Shown piece after piece: positions 21,901-36,900 of a DNA stretch of 64,000 nt (the stretch's first letter is position 1; the number at the start of each line of letters is the position of its first letter). Source of the DNA: Watersipora subatra (lineage: Eukaryota > Bryozoa > Gymnolaemata > Cheilostomatida > Watersiporidae); assembly GCF_963576615.1 (NCBI RefSeq), contig NC_088717.1:36287802-36351801 (forward strand), given 5' to 3'. The position numbers were made by a program, and so were the translations under genes. The notes under the pieces are model-generated. The model saw only the letters and a program-made list of their open reading frames with translations. It ran no database searches and had not been told where the DNA came from.

Positions 21901-24900
21901 AGTTGGTACTATTTATAGCCTTGCTTTTGTGTCTTTTATACTGGGATTGTTCTATATACAGGTCTATCCCGTATCACTTATCCTATCGGCATGTTTCTCC
22001 ATTCATTTCAATAGGCATAACCAGCCATAACCAGCTATAACCAGCCATAACCAGTTTTGTATTTTAGATGATATTTTTGTATGACATGAAATATTGAGGT
22101 TAGTTGAAACACCCAATATTACTATGAAAAACTCAACTGTAATATTTTTTCCAAAGGTTCTTAATGAGTTTGCAAACAATTTTCTGTTAAATGCCATCTC
22201 ATTTTAGGAACTTTCATAGACATCATGAAACAGTGTACGGCAGAGAAAGACTATACAAAGATAGATAATGCGATTAAGGAAAAAATAGGAAAGTATTTGT
22301 ACAACAATGGCGAAGGAAAAATGGTGCCTTGCTCTGAGATAGTACATGTGCGGAACTGCTTACGTAATGGGACGACTCCTCAATCGCCACATCCGAATTC
22401 AGGAAACCCTCCGCAGTCGAGGCTCGGTAAGACACAAATTTGAACTCTTGTTTTGTTTATTAAGTACCTAAAAGCATGATTGAAATAATTTGTAATTTTC
22501 TGCTAGAAAAATTAGCAAAAATAAATATGCATTATATGCAATTTTATAAAACTTCACTTTTTTGTAGATTTAGAGGTTCTTTTGTTTTGGATAGTTTTAC
22601 TTACAATGGTATGCAAACGAAACTGGACCTTTTTGTTGGAAAATTAAAATTATAACTTACAACATTGTTACACAGTGTCGATTAATTCAATATTTATGAT
22701 TTAAATATTAAATTAATTTTCAATTTATTTTGGTTTCCAATATGTAAATCAACCAACTGTAAAATTATGTTTTTGAATGATTATGTAGGTTAAATTCTAA
22801 ACATGTCCCTTTTTAGCAGCCAAAGATGTACAAATATGTACAAAAAAGTGTACAGATATGATCACACCTCATATTTTTTTGCTTATTCTAAATTTAGCAT
22901 TGCCTAAAAGACTAGATTTTCGAAAAAAGAATTTATGTGTAAAGATTTTGCATATAAAAAATGATCTCATAAAACCCTGTGATATATAATCTAATCATTT
23001 TTATTATATTGGTTAGAAAAACCACATCTAATCAGATTTGAGTGCATCCTAATAGTATATAATTTTTTGTTTACTACTAACAAACACAAAAAAGCAAAGT
23101 ATAAATAAGTTTGAGAAATTGGTTCAATGAACAAATGGGACCCAGTTTATTTTGTACCTCACTGTAATTTGCTTCCCATAGCCTCAGATTTTAAACATAG
23201 GAAGTTCATATATATTTATACCTACCAGATGTTATTGAATCCTTAGGATCCAACTCCCGGAAAGTAGGTCATGGTGACGATATTGAAGCAAATGGTCATA
23301 AGAATGGTATAAATGGAAAACAGCGAAAATCTGACAAGGAAATTTCTACCTCATCAGCTAAAGAAGAACCAAGGAGGTTAGAATAGACTCATCATAAAGC
23401 ATTACACCCAATACTAAATTTTGAAAACCTATCGAAAATAATGACACAGGCCATCATATATGCCTTTTTTGCACACAACATTTGTGTTATTAAAGTTCAC
23501 TATTTAGAGAGTGTTTTAGTTTAGGAAAGTGTGATTAAGTGGTTTACATCATCCTCAACTCATAATATTAGTAAAGTTCAAGAGGTGTTTGTGAATCATC
23601 TCTAAAATCCACCATAAGAGTTTCTTGTTTGATTAGCTAAGAAACAACCTACTAGGACTCAGCATAACTTTGATGAGCCGTATCAGAATAAGTGTGGTAT
23701 GTTAAATGTATGTATATTGGTGTATACATATGTAATGGGCTATGTATATAAAAAAGAGGTATATTCCAGAAATATGATAGCTTGGCACTATGTTGCTATA
23801 TTTAAGGCTAGTCTGCTGGGATCTGTACAGTAGAGGTGCGGTTGGAGAAACCCTCATCCACCTTTGTTTACTTCTGGGTACGCCACTCGTCATCTCCTTA
23901 GCCAAAAGACTCCTTCGTATTTACCCAAAGCTGCTTGTTGACATATACCTCTCCGACCAATACTTTGGTAAGATTTCATTGAGAGTTTCAGCACCTTGTA
24001 GCAAAAGCCAGTGTAACACTCGGTAAAACTGATAAAATTTGTTTCTGCTGTATTTTGAACAAGTTATTTGCTGCTGTCTTGCAAATTTATAAATCATTTT
24101 GTACACTTAGCTTCCTGAGTATCGATTGTGGTAGTTGTTTGCAAGATCATGTCAATATATAACTTGTGATTAAATTACTTTATGAAAGTTTAAAAATGGG
24201 GTTTTAAAAAGAAAATACAAAAAAGTGCAAAAAAAATCTTACTTGCCTTTAAAGGCGAGTAATCTTACACATAGCTGTAAATGAAAAGTACAAACAACAA
24301 ATATCATATCCTATATGTCTTTAGGGGAGAATATTCTACACATAGCCATTGTGAATGAGGATCCTGCCATGGTAAAGTTTTTGCTGGACTATGACCAGCA
24401 TGGTATGACTATCAGAGAAAGGGCGTTTGGTATCTTCTTCTCTTGTGATGATCAGATTACCTCGAGAAAAGACCAGCAGGATAGCGAACTGATAAAAATT
24501 TCTGTAAAAACAGATTACAAAGGTGAGACCTGTTACTCAACTATATACTGCCATAGATTACTAAGTGTTGATGAGGAACATTGTAAAGAAATCGTGATCA
24601 TCTGTGCAGTTGTAGTCAAGAATAATATATATACATGTGAAATGGTCCGTTGATGTAAATGGTTCTGTGCGGCGTGAGTAATAGTCTTGCACCATCACTA
24701 TGAGTAATAAGTGTGTGCACAACTAATCTTCGATGCGCAACAGTGATCGAGAGGTACAGACGGTTAAGTGCTCTGTTGGTTATCTGAATATCCAGGTTCA
24801 ATTCCTTTGTGGTGCATTTTTTTGTAACACTCTAAGCATGGCTTTGGACATACAGACAGACACAGCTTTTTATTATAGTAAAGATTCTGCATGTACTTAT

Positions 24901-27900
24901 TTTTTGTGCTTCATTGACACACCTGATATTCGCTCATGACACTTGAGACTGGCGGGGTACTAGTATATGTAATTTAAAACTAGTTAGAGCTATTTGTGAT
25001 GTTAACAGTTAAGGATCAATGATGTTGACCTCTATCATATTCAGTAGGCAGTACGAATGTCGGTCAAATATTATTGTTTAAAATTTCAGGCTACCTGTAC
25101 TGGGGAGAATATCCTTTAAGTTTTGCTGCATGTCTAGGACAAGAGGAGTGTCTCCGTCTGCTCTTCTCAACCATGAAGAGGCCAGAGGAAAGTGCACGAA
25201 TTGATCCCTATGCTCAGGATCATAATGGTATAGCATTATGCATTGTTCTTAACAAGACAAAGCTAAAAGTGTGAAAGATACACAGATTTCTCAGCAAAAG
25301 CGTGAATTATATTATCTTCATTTTAAAAAATAGCGCCAAACAAAATAAGTAAATGAATTACCTGTCACAGGAATCATAGCGAATCATGCTGACCCTGCTT
25401 ACATCATTTTGGTTATAAGCCATCAGCAACATGCTTGCCATATCCTTCTGAACTCATCGACACACATCTAGTACACGTGACTACCTACCCTGTAACATCT
25501 AGTGCATGCGACTATCTACCTAGTAATATCTAGTACACACGACTATCTACCCAGTAGCATCTAGTACACATGGCTACCTACCCAGTAGCATCTAGTACAC
25601 GCCACTATTTACCCAGTAACATCTAATACATGCGACTAACTACCCAGTAACATCTAGTACATGCCACTATCTACCCAGTAGCATCTAGTACACACGGCTA
25701 CCTACCCAGTAATATCTAATACACACGACTACCTACCCAGTAACATCTAGTACATGGGTCTACCTACCAAGGAAGCTACTGTATTTATAGGGTTATGTTT
25801 AACATGTTATATAAACTAATAAATACTAACTGTATTGACACGAGTCAATACATTCAACGCCTTTGTTAGAGCAAATTAGAACATGAGCCAAAAAACAAAA
25901 AGTAGTAAAGTAAACTATGTGTATTGAAAGAAAAGCTATTTTTGCATAACGTCATTCTACAATGTAAATTGGCAAGGTGTTTGTGTCTGGTATAAGGTGT
26001 AGTGGACTTTGAAAAGTGTACCTTACCCACTACATCACCTTTTTGAACTGGTATTACCAGCAAGAATCAAATTTTTCCTTCTACTGTTTCTCTGAGCACC
26101 TACTCAGTATATAATGAGGAAAACAGGTTTTAACTTTGCCACTTTTCTGAGAATCTTTAACCAAATAAAATATTATTGGTTGGACAGTATATACATGTAT
26201 TATAATGATTATTAATATTATTATAGTATTTAATATTCTTATTACTCTTATTATTATCATTACATGTACAAGTACCCTAGTAAGTCTAGTGTGCCCATAT
26301 AGCAAAGAGTCTAATGAATGGTTCTATGAGTGGCTGGCTGATGAAAGAGTTGGTGTGTTGGTGTGTAGGCCTGAATGATGTGTTCAAATCTCAGATGATG
26401 CAAGATTTTTTTACAACCTTACATCTTGGCTTTCAACAGATTCATGGATGAGCACGGTTTTTATTATAGTAAATAGTATAGTCGTCTATATAAAATTTAT
26501 CTGCCATTTTGACAGGAAATACAGTTCTGCACATGCTTGTCATACACGACAAGCTGGAAATGTTTGATCTCGTTCTTTCTATGGCTGGACCAAAACTTCT
26601 CTCTATTAAAAACAACAAAGGTATCTACAAACGTTGTCTTATGCCAAGTATTTTTTACTAACATGAGTTGTATTGATTATATAGGAGAATTGTTACTGCA
26701 AACCTTGTATCACATACAAACAATTATTAAAAAGCAATTAATTTGCAAAAATCAACACGCAAAAAGTTATTTAATAAAACTTTTTCTAAAAAATCAACTA
26801 TTTATTGATTAAGTTAAAGAGACAGTAAATAATAATTATCAATTTACGTCGATGTTCTATTTCCAGCGATGAAAATTTAAATCGATCCACTGGCTAGCAA
26901 TACCTACGCTGTTTGAATTTATGAACATGTAATATACTTGAATCGGAGTTATCTGTAATAGTATAATCCTTTCACATTTCTAAACTACCTGTATATTTAA
27001 AAACATTTATGAATAAAATCGATGAAGCAATTATAACATGATATTACTAGTTTGGTTTTTGTTGCCATGAACAAAAACTTGTTTGCATGACTTTGATGTA
27101 GGACTGACCCCATTGACCCTGGCTGCTGCTATGGCACATAAGGAGATGTACAACCATTTGATAGAGAAGGAGCGAGAGGTCTACTGGGTGTATGGAGATG
27201 TCACTTGCGCTGCCTATCCTCTTGACAACATTGATACAATTGGACAAGAAGGGGAGATAAATCCAACATCAGCGCTTCACCTGATCATTCATGGTAACAA
27301 GGTAAAGTTTTAGATGAAAGTTTTTTGTTGATAAGTTATGATTGGTCAACTGCCAAGTTTCATAACTTTGATTAAAGTTATATATAGTTGTAGTCAACCC
27401 TTTTAAAATAATTGCAGATTGTTATTGTATATTATATTGTTAGTATATGTTATATTGTTACTATATTACATGTTAGTCGTCTCGCTTAAAACCTTTGAAT
27501 ATTATTTTTTTCTGCATGTTATACATCTACAAAGTTATTCAAATATGGAAACTGGTATGTAAGTCATTCTGTTCTACATTCATGTTGTACTAAGTTACTG
27601 CCGTATGTTTAGCCATGATACTTGGAATAGGTGGAGGGCGTGTTAGTTATCTTTCTGGAGATTTATATTTAGTCTTAGACAACTCAACCACTTAGAAACA
27701 TCTGAATCATGCTATAATTTCATATCACATCTGATATAGGCATGGCTCCTAAATTTGGTTAATGGCATGTTAATCAGCATGTTGTGTAACCATACCACTC
27801 AATAGTGACACGTAGTATGCTCACCATCTTTTGTATTGCTACTTCCTGTTACATGTTCAGCCGGGACACTTGGAAATGGTGGATGGAATGGTGGTTAACC

Positions 27901-30900
27901 TTCTCAATGAAAAGTGGTCAACGTTTTTACGCTTCAAGTTCTACAGACGAATGTTCATTTTCTTTGCATATTTTCTCGTGTTCATGATCGCTCATATTCT
28001 ACGACCTCGAGAAGCTGACTACATCAAAAAATGGTCAGTGCTTAAACATACTGGTTTATAAACTTTGTTATTTGTTTCCATAAAAAAACTACCGCAAGTA
28101 TTTTGTTTTAAAAAGTATTATATTTTTAAGGTATACAGACATAAATGCTATCTTACATACATTTTATGAGTTTGCAGCCAGAAGCTAGGCTTGTTATAAC
28201 AGACTTGCGTATAAGTATTAACAATTTTTTGGTGCCTATTGTTACATGTGAAACCATAAAACATTAATAGTTTTAAACTGTTTTTAGTCTGCAAGACACA
28301 ATATTTAGTGATATGTTAGCCTCATGACTATAAAACTAGTTAATATTATGACAAAATCATGCTTAGCCTCACTTTTATTAAAGATAAACTCAAGCCAAAT
28401 TTTAGTTTTTTCATCAAAAAGCATCAATATTTTTCTATCATTCACAAGTATTTTTAATTTTTGAAGTAGTCTGATTGCCAAGATGTTTTAAGGCTCAAAT
28501 AAATAAAAACTTGATTGTGGCTATGGTATTCAGATCAAGCTAAATGCAATTATGGGCATTATACTTGTAGTTGCAAAGAGACCAACAGAATACAGACGCA
28601 TAACACTGCAGTTTGAACCTATAATCAATATCAACTATCGCAACTATAATGACTAATGACATCATTTCACACGTTGTTTTTGAAGCATTTTAATCAGGAT
28701 TAAGTATTTTCAATTTTTATCTTAAAACATCCTGGCAGTCAGATCACCTCAAACATTAAAAACAAACACAAATGGTAGAACAGTACCAATACTTTTGATG
28801 AAATTTACTCAAATTTTGTGTAAGTTCATCAGATTTTGTAGACTGCCCCCCTAACCACTATCATGTTATATCTGTTATGCAAGTATAGTTTTACCATAAT
28901 TTTAGGTATCCCACTACTAATGGGACAAGTTCTAATAGCACACTCAGTGGATACAATGAAACAATATACCGGTGCTATCTTAATGGTCCACCACCAGGTC
29001 AGTCTTTTTCTACTTTTCTATGAACATATTTTCTACAATCTTCAGCCGGGCCTTTTTATAACAAATGTGTCCAACTGTCAAATAAAGACCATATTAACAA
29101 CATTCCATTGATTGTGAAAGTGCTTAAAATAACACAGTTCTTTTTGAACTAATAATAATTTTGAAGCTTCAAACTTGTTGAGCACAATAAAAAAGCAAAA
29201 ATCTAATAGCCTAAATAGTTTGTTTCAAACTTTTAAAGTAATGATGTTCTAGACGTAACTGAAAAAATAATGCTTGCACTACACAAAGTCAGGCACAGAG
29301 TGTATATTTGTTATGATGAGAAAAGCAAACAGTTTCAGTAAAAAGCTTCTGTTGCTGAAGAAAAAAAGTTTATAGCTTTGTTTATTTTTAATCTTTTATT
29401 ACCAAACATTTCAATCAGTATGTCATTAGAAACTAATATTCTGTCAGCAGCAATTTTTCATTTTTCATTCAGTTAAAAGTGTCTTCAATATCTTGAAACT
29501 GCTCTTTGTTTTTTTGTGGTATCTCAGAACTAATTATCTAATCAATTTAAAACTTGGAAATTATACTGAAAGCTTATTATGCACAAAAATGACTAAAATT
29601 TCGTAACTCTAGTCAAACAAAAAGCCAAAAAAAATTAAGTGAAATAATATAGCCAAGTATACTCGGGTAGAAGATGAGGTGAGAAAACAACTCCCTGAGT
29701 TATCTCAGGCTTCAGAATGTTAAAAAATACTGCAGTCGGCCTGGTAGTCAGTCAGTCTGAAATAGACAACAAAAATATAACAGACTAAACTGAGATTATT
29801 ACTAAAAACAGGAAATCAATTTGTGACATCATCACCTAATTGCTGTTTTTTTATAAATGTCTTTACTATTGTATTATGCTAAAGAACAGCCTAAAACATT
29901 TGTTTATAACGCAGAAGGTTGAAGTCTCAATACTCAGTAATTTCTGGAGTCGCATTGCAAAACAGTTTTTGATTTGTGACATTTTCAGCATTCAGATTAG
30001 AAGAGAAAGCGTTTTGGTGTAAAATTTGTGGCAACATGTGCAGAAAATATGACCACATTGTTTTATTCCAACTAACGAGTCCTTGCGATTTGTCTAGAAT
30101 TCTGTGAACTGGATTGAAAAGCATTGAGAGGCGAGTTGTGTAGATGGCTTTGTAGTAAAAGCCTCTACATATCAAGCTAAATTGTTTCAAGAATGGCTGC
30201 TAAGTTTGAAAAGCTAAATGTTAAAGTGACTTTCCTATAAAGGCTGGTTGATTTTGTTTAATTTTTCTCATAAAAAACTTGCTAATAAATATTTGAATTG
30301 CTATATATATTTTTATATAGCAAAGTATACAAAAAACCAAAATATATGCATGCATATAAATTAAATTACAAAATTGATGGCTAAATTATAGCCAATAAAA
30401 ATTGTTTCACTAGATACTCAAACTCATTTTTTAAATTTAATTTTTATTTATTTCTAGTCTTTTCACTTTTATTAAACTCAAATGCAACTTCAAAAAACTT
30501 ATTTAAAAATTTTTTTTGAATAAAGGGTCAAATTACACTCAAAATTTACCTTGTATGTTAGAAAATTTGCATGTTACGATGACCATAAATAGAGGTTTGA
30601 CTGTATGACAACATTAAATATTTGAGCAAATATGCTTGAAAGAATATACGGTACTTTGTGTAATTTATTCTACATCACAAAAACTTAGCAATAAATACTT
30701 TGGGTAAATAAATATAACGCTAAAATGAATGTATTATGTAAAAAAATAAAAAGCAATTCAGTAATCTAAGTTACATGTAAAAAAGTTAAAGTAAGGAAGC
30801 AAACCTAATTGTTGTATAAAATTTTTTATTAACAACATAAAGGGAGGCTCGCAAATAAACAGTGTGGTACCTGAACTTGAATTTAATTTAGACTACCTGA

Positions 30901-33900
30901 ATTCTGAATTGACTTAGCTTACACATTTTCATTATTTTTATGTTTTTAAAATTGTCCTTATAATTTTTTACTTTTTTTATATTTGTTTACAGAACTGCAG
31001 TGCTTTTGAAAACTTAGGAAGTCCTATGGTGAAAATTCAAAGTTCAATTTTTTTCAACTTTTATAAGATTATATGAAAAAACTTACGTGGGATGATAGTA
31101 AGCAAAGGTTTGCATGAAGCAGTATTCCTTACTTGATAGCGGGTGTATAGCAGTATTCCTTACTTGATAGCGGGTGTATAGCAGTATTCCTTACTTGATA
31201 GCGGGTGGTTTTCTTGCTGCCTTATCAACTTGTTACTGTTGAATTTAGAAATGAGCTGAAGAAATTTATCTAAATAAAATATTTTCCACAAATAGCATTA
31301 TAAATATTCTTTCGTAAAGTATATGCCTTTTTTATACTAAATGACCATGTAATCCTAAAACTTTAGAATCACACAAAAGCGTTTTATCTTCTAGTAGCGC
31401 TTCCAATTTCATATGATTGTATTTCTGCAAATTTTAGAGTGATATCTTTCTTGCAAACAATATCATGTTTTATAACAACCTGCCAAAATTGATTCAAAAG
31501 TTTATTTAAAAAGTCCTATGATTACATTTTGGTTAACTTTGGCCGGTTGCTAAAAACATGTTTTAGCTTAAAAAAAGTAATTATTCTAAAAATTTTATAG
31601 GAACGATTAGCTATTATTTATACGCAAGCATTTATTAATTATTTATAAAAGTGTGTCTAGATTGTGGACTTCATAATAGTAAATAAACAACGAATTTTTG
31701 TTTGTGGTATATTTTCTGGTATAGCACATTTTTGCTATATAAAGCAACCATCAATTCTTCAGATAGATTCCATATACTACGCTACTCAACAGATAACTAA
31801 CCTGTTATTTTTCAGGTACACCATACGATCCTGAAGATTACGTAAGACTCACAATGGAAGGATTAACTGTGTTGGGAGTTTGTTTCTACATGGTGACAGC
31901 GATAGTGAACCTTAAGGAAACTGGCTTGAACAGATTTCTAGAGATGCTCTGGGTAATATTATTAAAATACTTTTATGCAACTTTATAATTTAAAGAAAGT
32001 TAAATGTTTACTTAGAATGATGAAGTTATTTGTAGTTAGTGAGCATAGTGTTGAAAATTAGTGATTATGAGACAGTCCAATCAGACTCAGGTATTCTCAG
32101 GGTCTATTCATACCTCTTGGAGTTGTGTTTCCACTTAGAGAGTTGGAGTTGTGTGTTCACTGAGAGAGTTAGAGGGGTGTTCCCACAAAAGTTGGAGAAA
32201 GTTAGAGTTGGATTTGCTTCTAGTCTTTTTAAGATTGGAAATATGTTATACAAAGATTGCACTAAACCAACTTAAACATCAACTATACAAAACGGGTCAA
32301 CCTTGTTAGCCAATAAAATGCAACAACGATATTCATTCCATTTGCTTGGCTGAATCTTTTATGTAATTGTTAATATTGCTTTTATTATATTATTATGCAG
32401 TTAACTGATTATGTTTTGAATTTACAGTCGGCTCCTTCCCTTGCAATGTTCTACTTGTCATGCATTTTTGTCATACTGATGATCCCTGGAAGAATTTTCT
32501 GCTCCTTTGACGAAAATCTCATAGTCTATGAGGTAAGTGATGTAGTAATTTTAGAGTTGTGTGACCTTGCTATCTGTCGAATGAGTACCTTCTAGCTTTA
32601 CATTTAGGTACATTCTCATACACAGAAGAGCAGATGTGTTTGAGGTCAGATAAAGGTCATCAAGAATCTAGGAAGGACTATGTCAAGAATGTTTAAAACC
32701 AGCTGCTATAAATCTAGCATTTCATGAACAAAGCAAAACGTAAATGGAAACAGTGTGAATAGTGAGGCCAACCTTTTTGTTTGCATACTGCACGCTACAA
32801 GCATATAGAATGCTTTCAACATCACTGTTGAGACTGACTCAACATCACTGTTGAGGCTGACTCAACATCACTGTTGAGGCTGACTCAACATCACTGTTGA
32901 GGCTGACTCAACATCACTGTTGAGGCTGACTCAACATCACTGTTGAGGCTGACTCAACATCACTGTTGAGGCTGACTCAACATCACTGTTGAGGCTGACT
33001 CAACATCACTGTTGAGGCTGACTCAACATCACTGTTGAGGCTGACTCAGCAAAAGGAAAATTGTATTTTAAGTTGTGAACACTTAAATAATAAGGTTGAG
33101 GACTGTACACGTGTACAGTCCTCAACTGTACACGTGTACAGTCCTCAACTGTACACGTGTACAGTCCTCAACTGTACACGTGTACAGGTAAACAAACATT
33201 CTTAGTTTTTGATATTTATTTATTATATGTATATATATTTCTTTATTTGCAATAATTTCACTTCAAACATAACTGTTTTTTAAATTATGCCATACAACAA
33301 TTATGAAACAAGAAAAATAAAAAAGGGTAACATCTACTAAAATCAAATAAAGATACTTGCATGTCTTACAGGCAAAAGCTAGTAACAAAACATCTAAATG
33401 CAAAAACTATCTATTTCCTTAAATGGAGCAAATAATAAAAGTCGTTACTACTTTTAACTTACTACTCAAAAACATATCATTAATTAGGTTATGAAATACT
33501 TGTCCAACTGAATGATTTTGTCATAAACTAATTTTCTCTTCTCACTAAATTATCTTTGTTTTAGATTCTTCATTGTACATCATACTTGTTCAAAGCATGC
33601 TCAAGTCAAAAAAATCTTTTTACAACAAAATAGGTATATTTAATTTGTTGTTGCCATGTATATAAAAAAGCTATGACTAGCGATGTATTCTCACTAAAAT
33701 AACTTAATAAACAATAAAGTGAATAAAAAACAAATAAAGTACATGTAAATGAATGAGGAATACATCAATAGACAAACAAAAACTAATTGGGTTGTTTATC
33801 TGTAGTTATATATTATTATATATTTTTGATTTGTTTTTATTTTTTTCAGTTTTACAATGCTTACATTGAACATTATTATTAATTGTTTACAGATAAACTA

Positions 33901-36900
33901 CATAAATTGATTAAAATGTATGTCAAATAACTTTTTTTTTGTTTTTAGGATATTTTGGCAGTGCTGACCATTTTGGTAACAGCTCCCCATTTTCTGTTTT
34001 TTTGTCGTGGATTCAAGATGGTTGGGCCATTTGTTACGATGATCTACAAAATGCTCGTTGGAGATCTGCTGCGGTTCTTTACCATATACTTCATATTTCT
34101 GATTGGCTTCTCACAGGTACCACCTATTGAACTGATATGACAATGCCTATAACTAGTCCTGCCACATATGTGGACACTATTTTTAACTAGCAGAATTTCC
34201 GGCGTCACACGGGTATTAAAAATCAGCTTGCAAACAGTGACAGGTAATGTACTGTAAGTTGCCTGCCACTTGCCATTATACTGGCACATTGCCAATGGCT
34301 ACTTTGAGTAAGCTAATTATCTACGGCCATTACTAATTAAAACCATGAGAGCAAGCATAAAATGACGTTGGACAGTAATGGACAGTGGTAGCGTTTTTCA
34401 CCCACATTGCGACATATATCGTCTAATGCATCTATCAGTCTCCCACAGTTTAACTGCTAAGATATTTGCCTGGCATAGGGGAGGTTCTGAGATTAAATCC
34501 AGCAGGATGAGAGCTTTCAATTACAAGATTTTAATAGCTATAGCTGGACAAACTGAAGTGCACAGACAAACTTCAAGATTTATATATATAGAAGTGTGAC
34601 AAATAAGTCAATTGTTTTTATCCTGCCCCATAGTTTGGAATGTGTCACTGTGGCATGACAATGCTTACTACCATACTTTTCGGACTATTAGCCTCTACAT
34701 TTTTCTTACTTTTTGAGCCATGCGGTTTCTATAAGGGTGTCGCTATTCTTTGATTTTTTCTTTCATTGCTAGAGCTCATCAACCTGAATCTCCAACTAGT
34801 GTGCCTGTAGCAGTGAAAGAAGAAACGAAACAATGCCTAACGGTACTGTTCCGTTAGGCACTAAGTTAAAAAGCGTCAGTTAATGCAAAACAGTGCCTAA
34901 CGACCCTGTTCCGTTTTAACTAGCAAAGTTGCTGCTGTGTTAAAACCACCGCTCTGAGTTCTGCGGCCATTACAAAGGTGTGGCCTATATATTGTTTTAT
35001 TACCATTTTTTGAAAATTAAGCAAATGCGGCTTATACATGTATAAGGGTGCCATTTATAGTTCAAAAAGTATGGTACATGTCATACCACAGATCTCATTA
35101 GTGTATTATTTTTCTAAAGTGATACAAACATGGCAGGTGTCTTCTACTACATTACTCCGTTTAAAATATGACGTCTGGCAGGAAGTTTAGGAAGTGGCAG
35201 GTGTCATCTGATAAAAGCACTTCATAACATTGGTAGATAATGCTTTCAAGCCTACCTTAAATTTGTACCTTCCTTATTCGTTGTAGTGTACTTTTTGTAA
35301 TTTTGGAAACCTGTGTTGATTGCTCTGACTGGCTGCATAGCGGTGACCCTCAACATAATAACAAGAGATAATGAATGTTTTTTGTTGATAAGTTATGATT
35401 GGTCAACTGCCAAGTTTCATAACTTTGATTAAAGTTATATATAAAGTATCAATCTATAAATTATATATCTATAAAGTATAAATCTATAAAGTATAATATA
35501 TAAAGTATAGATCTATAAAGTACAAATCTATAAAGTATAAATCTATAAAGTATAAATCTATAAAGTCTAAATCTATAAGGTATAAATCTATAAAGTATAA
35601 ATCTATAAAGTATAAATCTATAAAGTATAAATACATAAAGTATAAATCTATAAAGTATAACTCTATAAAGTATAAATATATAAAGTATAAATCTACAAAG
35701 TATAAATCTCTAAAGTATAAATCTATAAAGTATAAATCTATAAAGTATAAATCTATAAAATATAAATCTACAACATAAAAACAAGAGATAATGTGCTTTT
35801 AATCACTGAAAAGCAACAAACACAAACATGGTAGCCTTGATGTCAAAGCACATATTTAATTTCAAGCTTTTGTATAAGTCTGACACTAGAATGAAAAAAG
35901 CGCAATAAGAATATTTTGAGAATTTGTAGTGGCAATCTTTACAACTACCTAATAAACAGGAGCTGTGCAAAGACAACGCCATGCTTACATAGTCATTTCA
36001 ATTTGCTGAGCTAACACCGAGCTAACACGGCAAGGATTGTCTACCCACAGATTGATCAGAATGTTTATTTTTTGATGTTGATTGTGTGAACTTAAAGAAC
36101 TATTATACTGTGAAATAAATGAGTTTAATATATAATTTATGTATATTACATATATAAATATTTTAAAGCAAATATAAATATATAAATGAATACATATTAT
36201 ATATAATATATTTATAATAAATAATATATAAATAATGTAAATATATATAATAAAGTATAATAAATATATTCCTTATACTGTTAATTGTTTTTAGTCAATG
36301 TATGTGGTTCATATCAGCTACAACCATCCAGAAAACAGGACGACTCCATTTGCCAATCCACCAGAGGCTTTGATGGGCATGTTCTACATGAGTATGGGTA
36401 AGTTGATGACACTGAAGCTATTTCAATCATGAGTTAACCTAACATAATATAATTCAAGAAAATATAGTTTAATTTTATCAGCACGTTTCCAAGCAGTAGG
36501 TTGATCCTAGACTAAATGAAATTTACTAAAAGATAACTAACATGCCCTCCACCTATCCTAAGTAACACAGCTATGCATGCAGCAGTAACTTAAGACGGTG
36601 ACTAACATACCACTTTCCATATCTGAATTTAATATAACATCATAATATCTAATTTAATGAAATATATTGAAATATAACATTACATAACATGATATACCAT
36701 GATACACTATAACATAATATAATAATATTTTATATAGTCTAGTATACTAGAATATAATGAAATACAATATCACACAATAAAATATAGCATGAAATAGTAT
36801 AATATAGTTTAATATAGTACATTAAACTATATTATACCAAAATAATGAAATAATTATAAAATAATGAATTATGTTATACTGCAGTATAACATAATTCATT

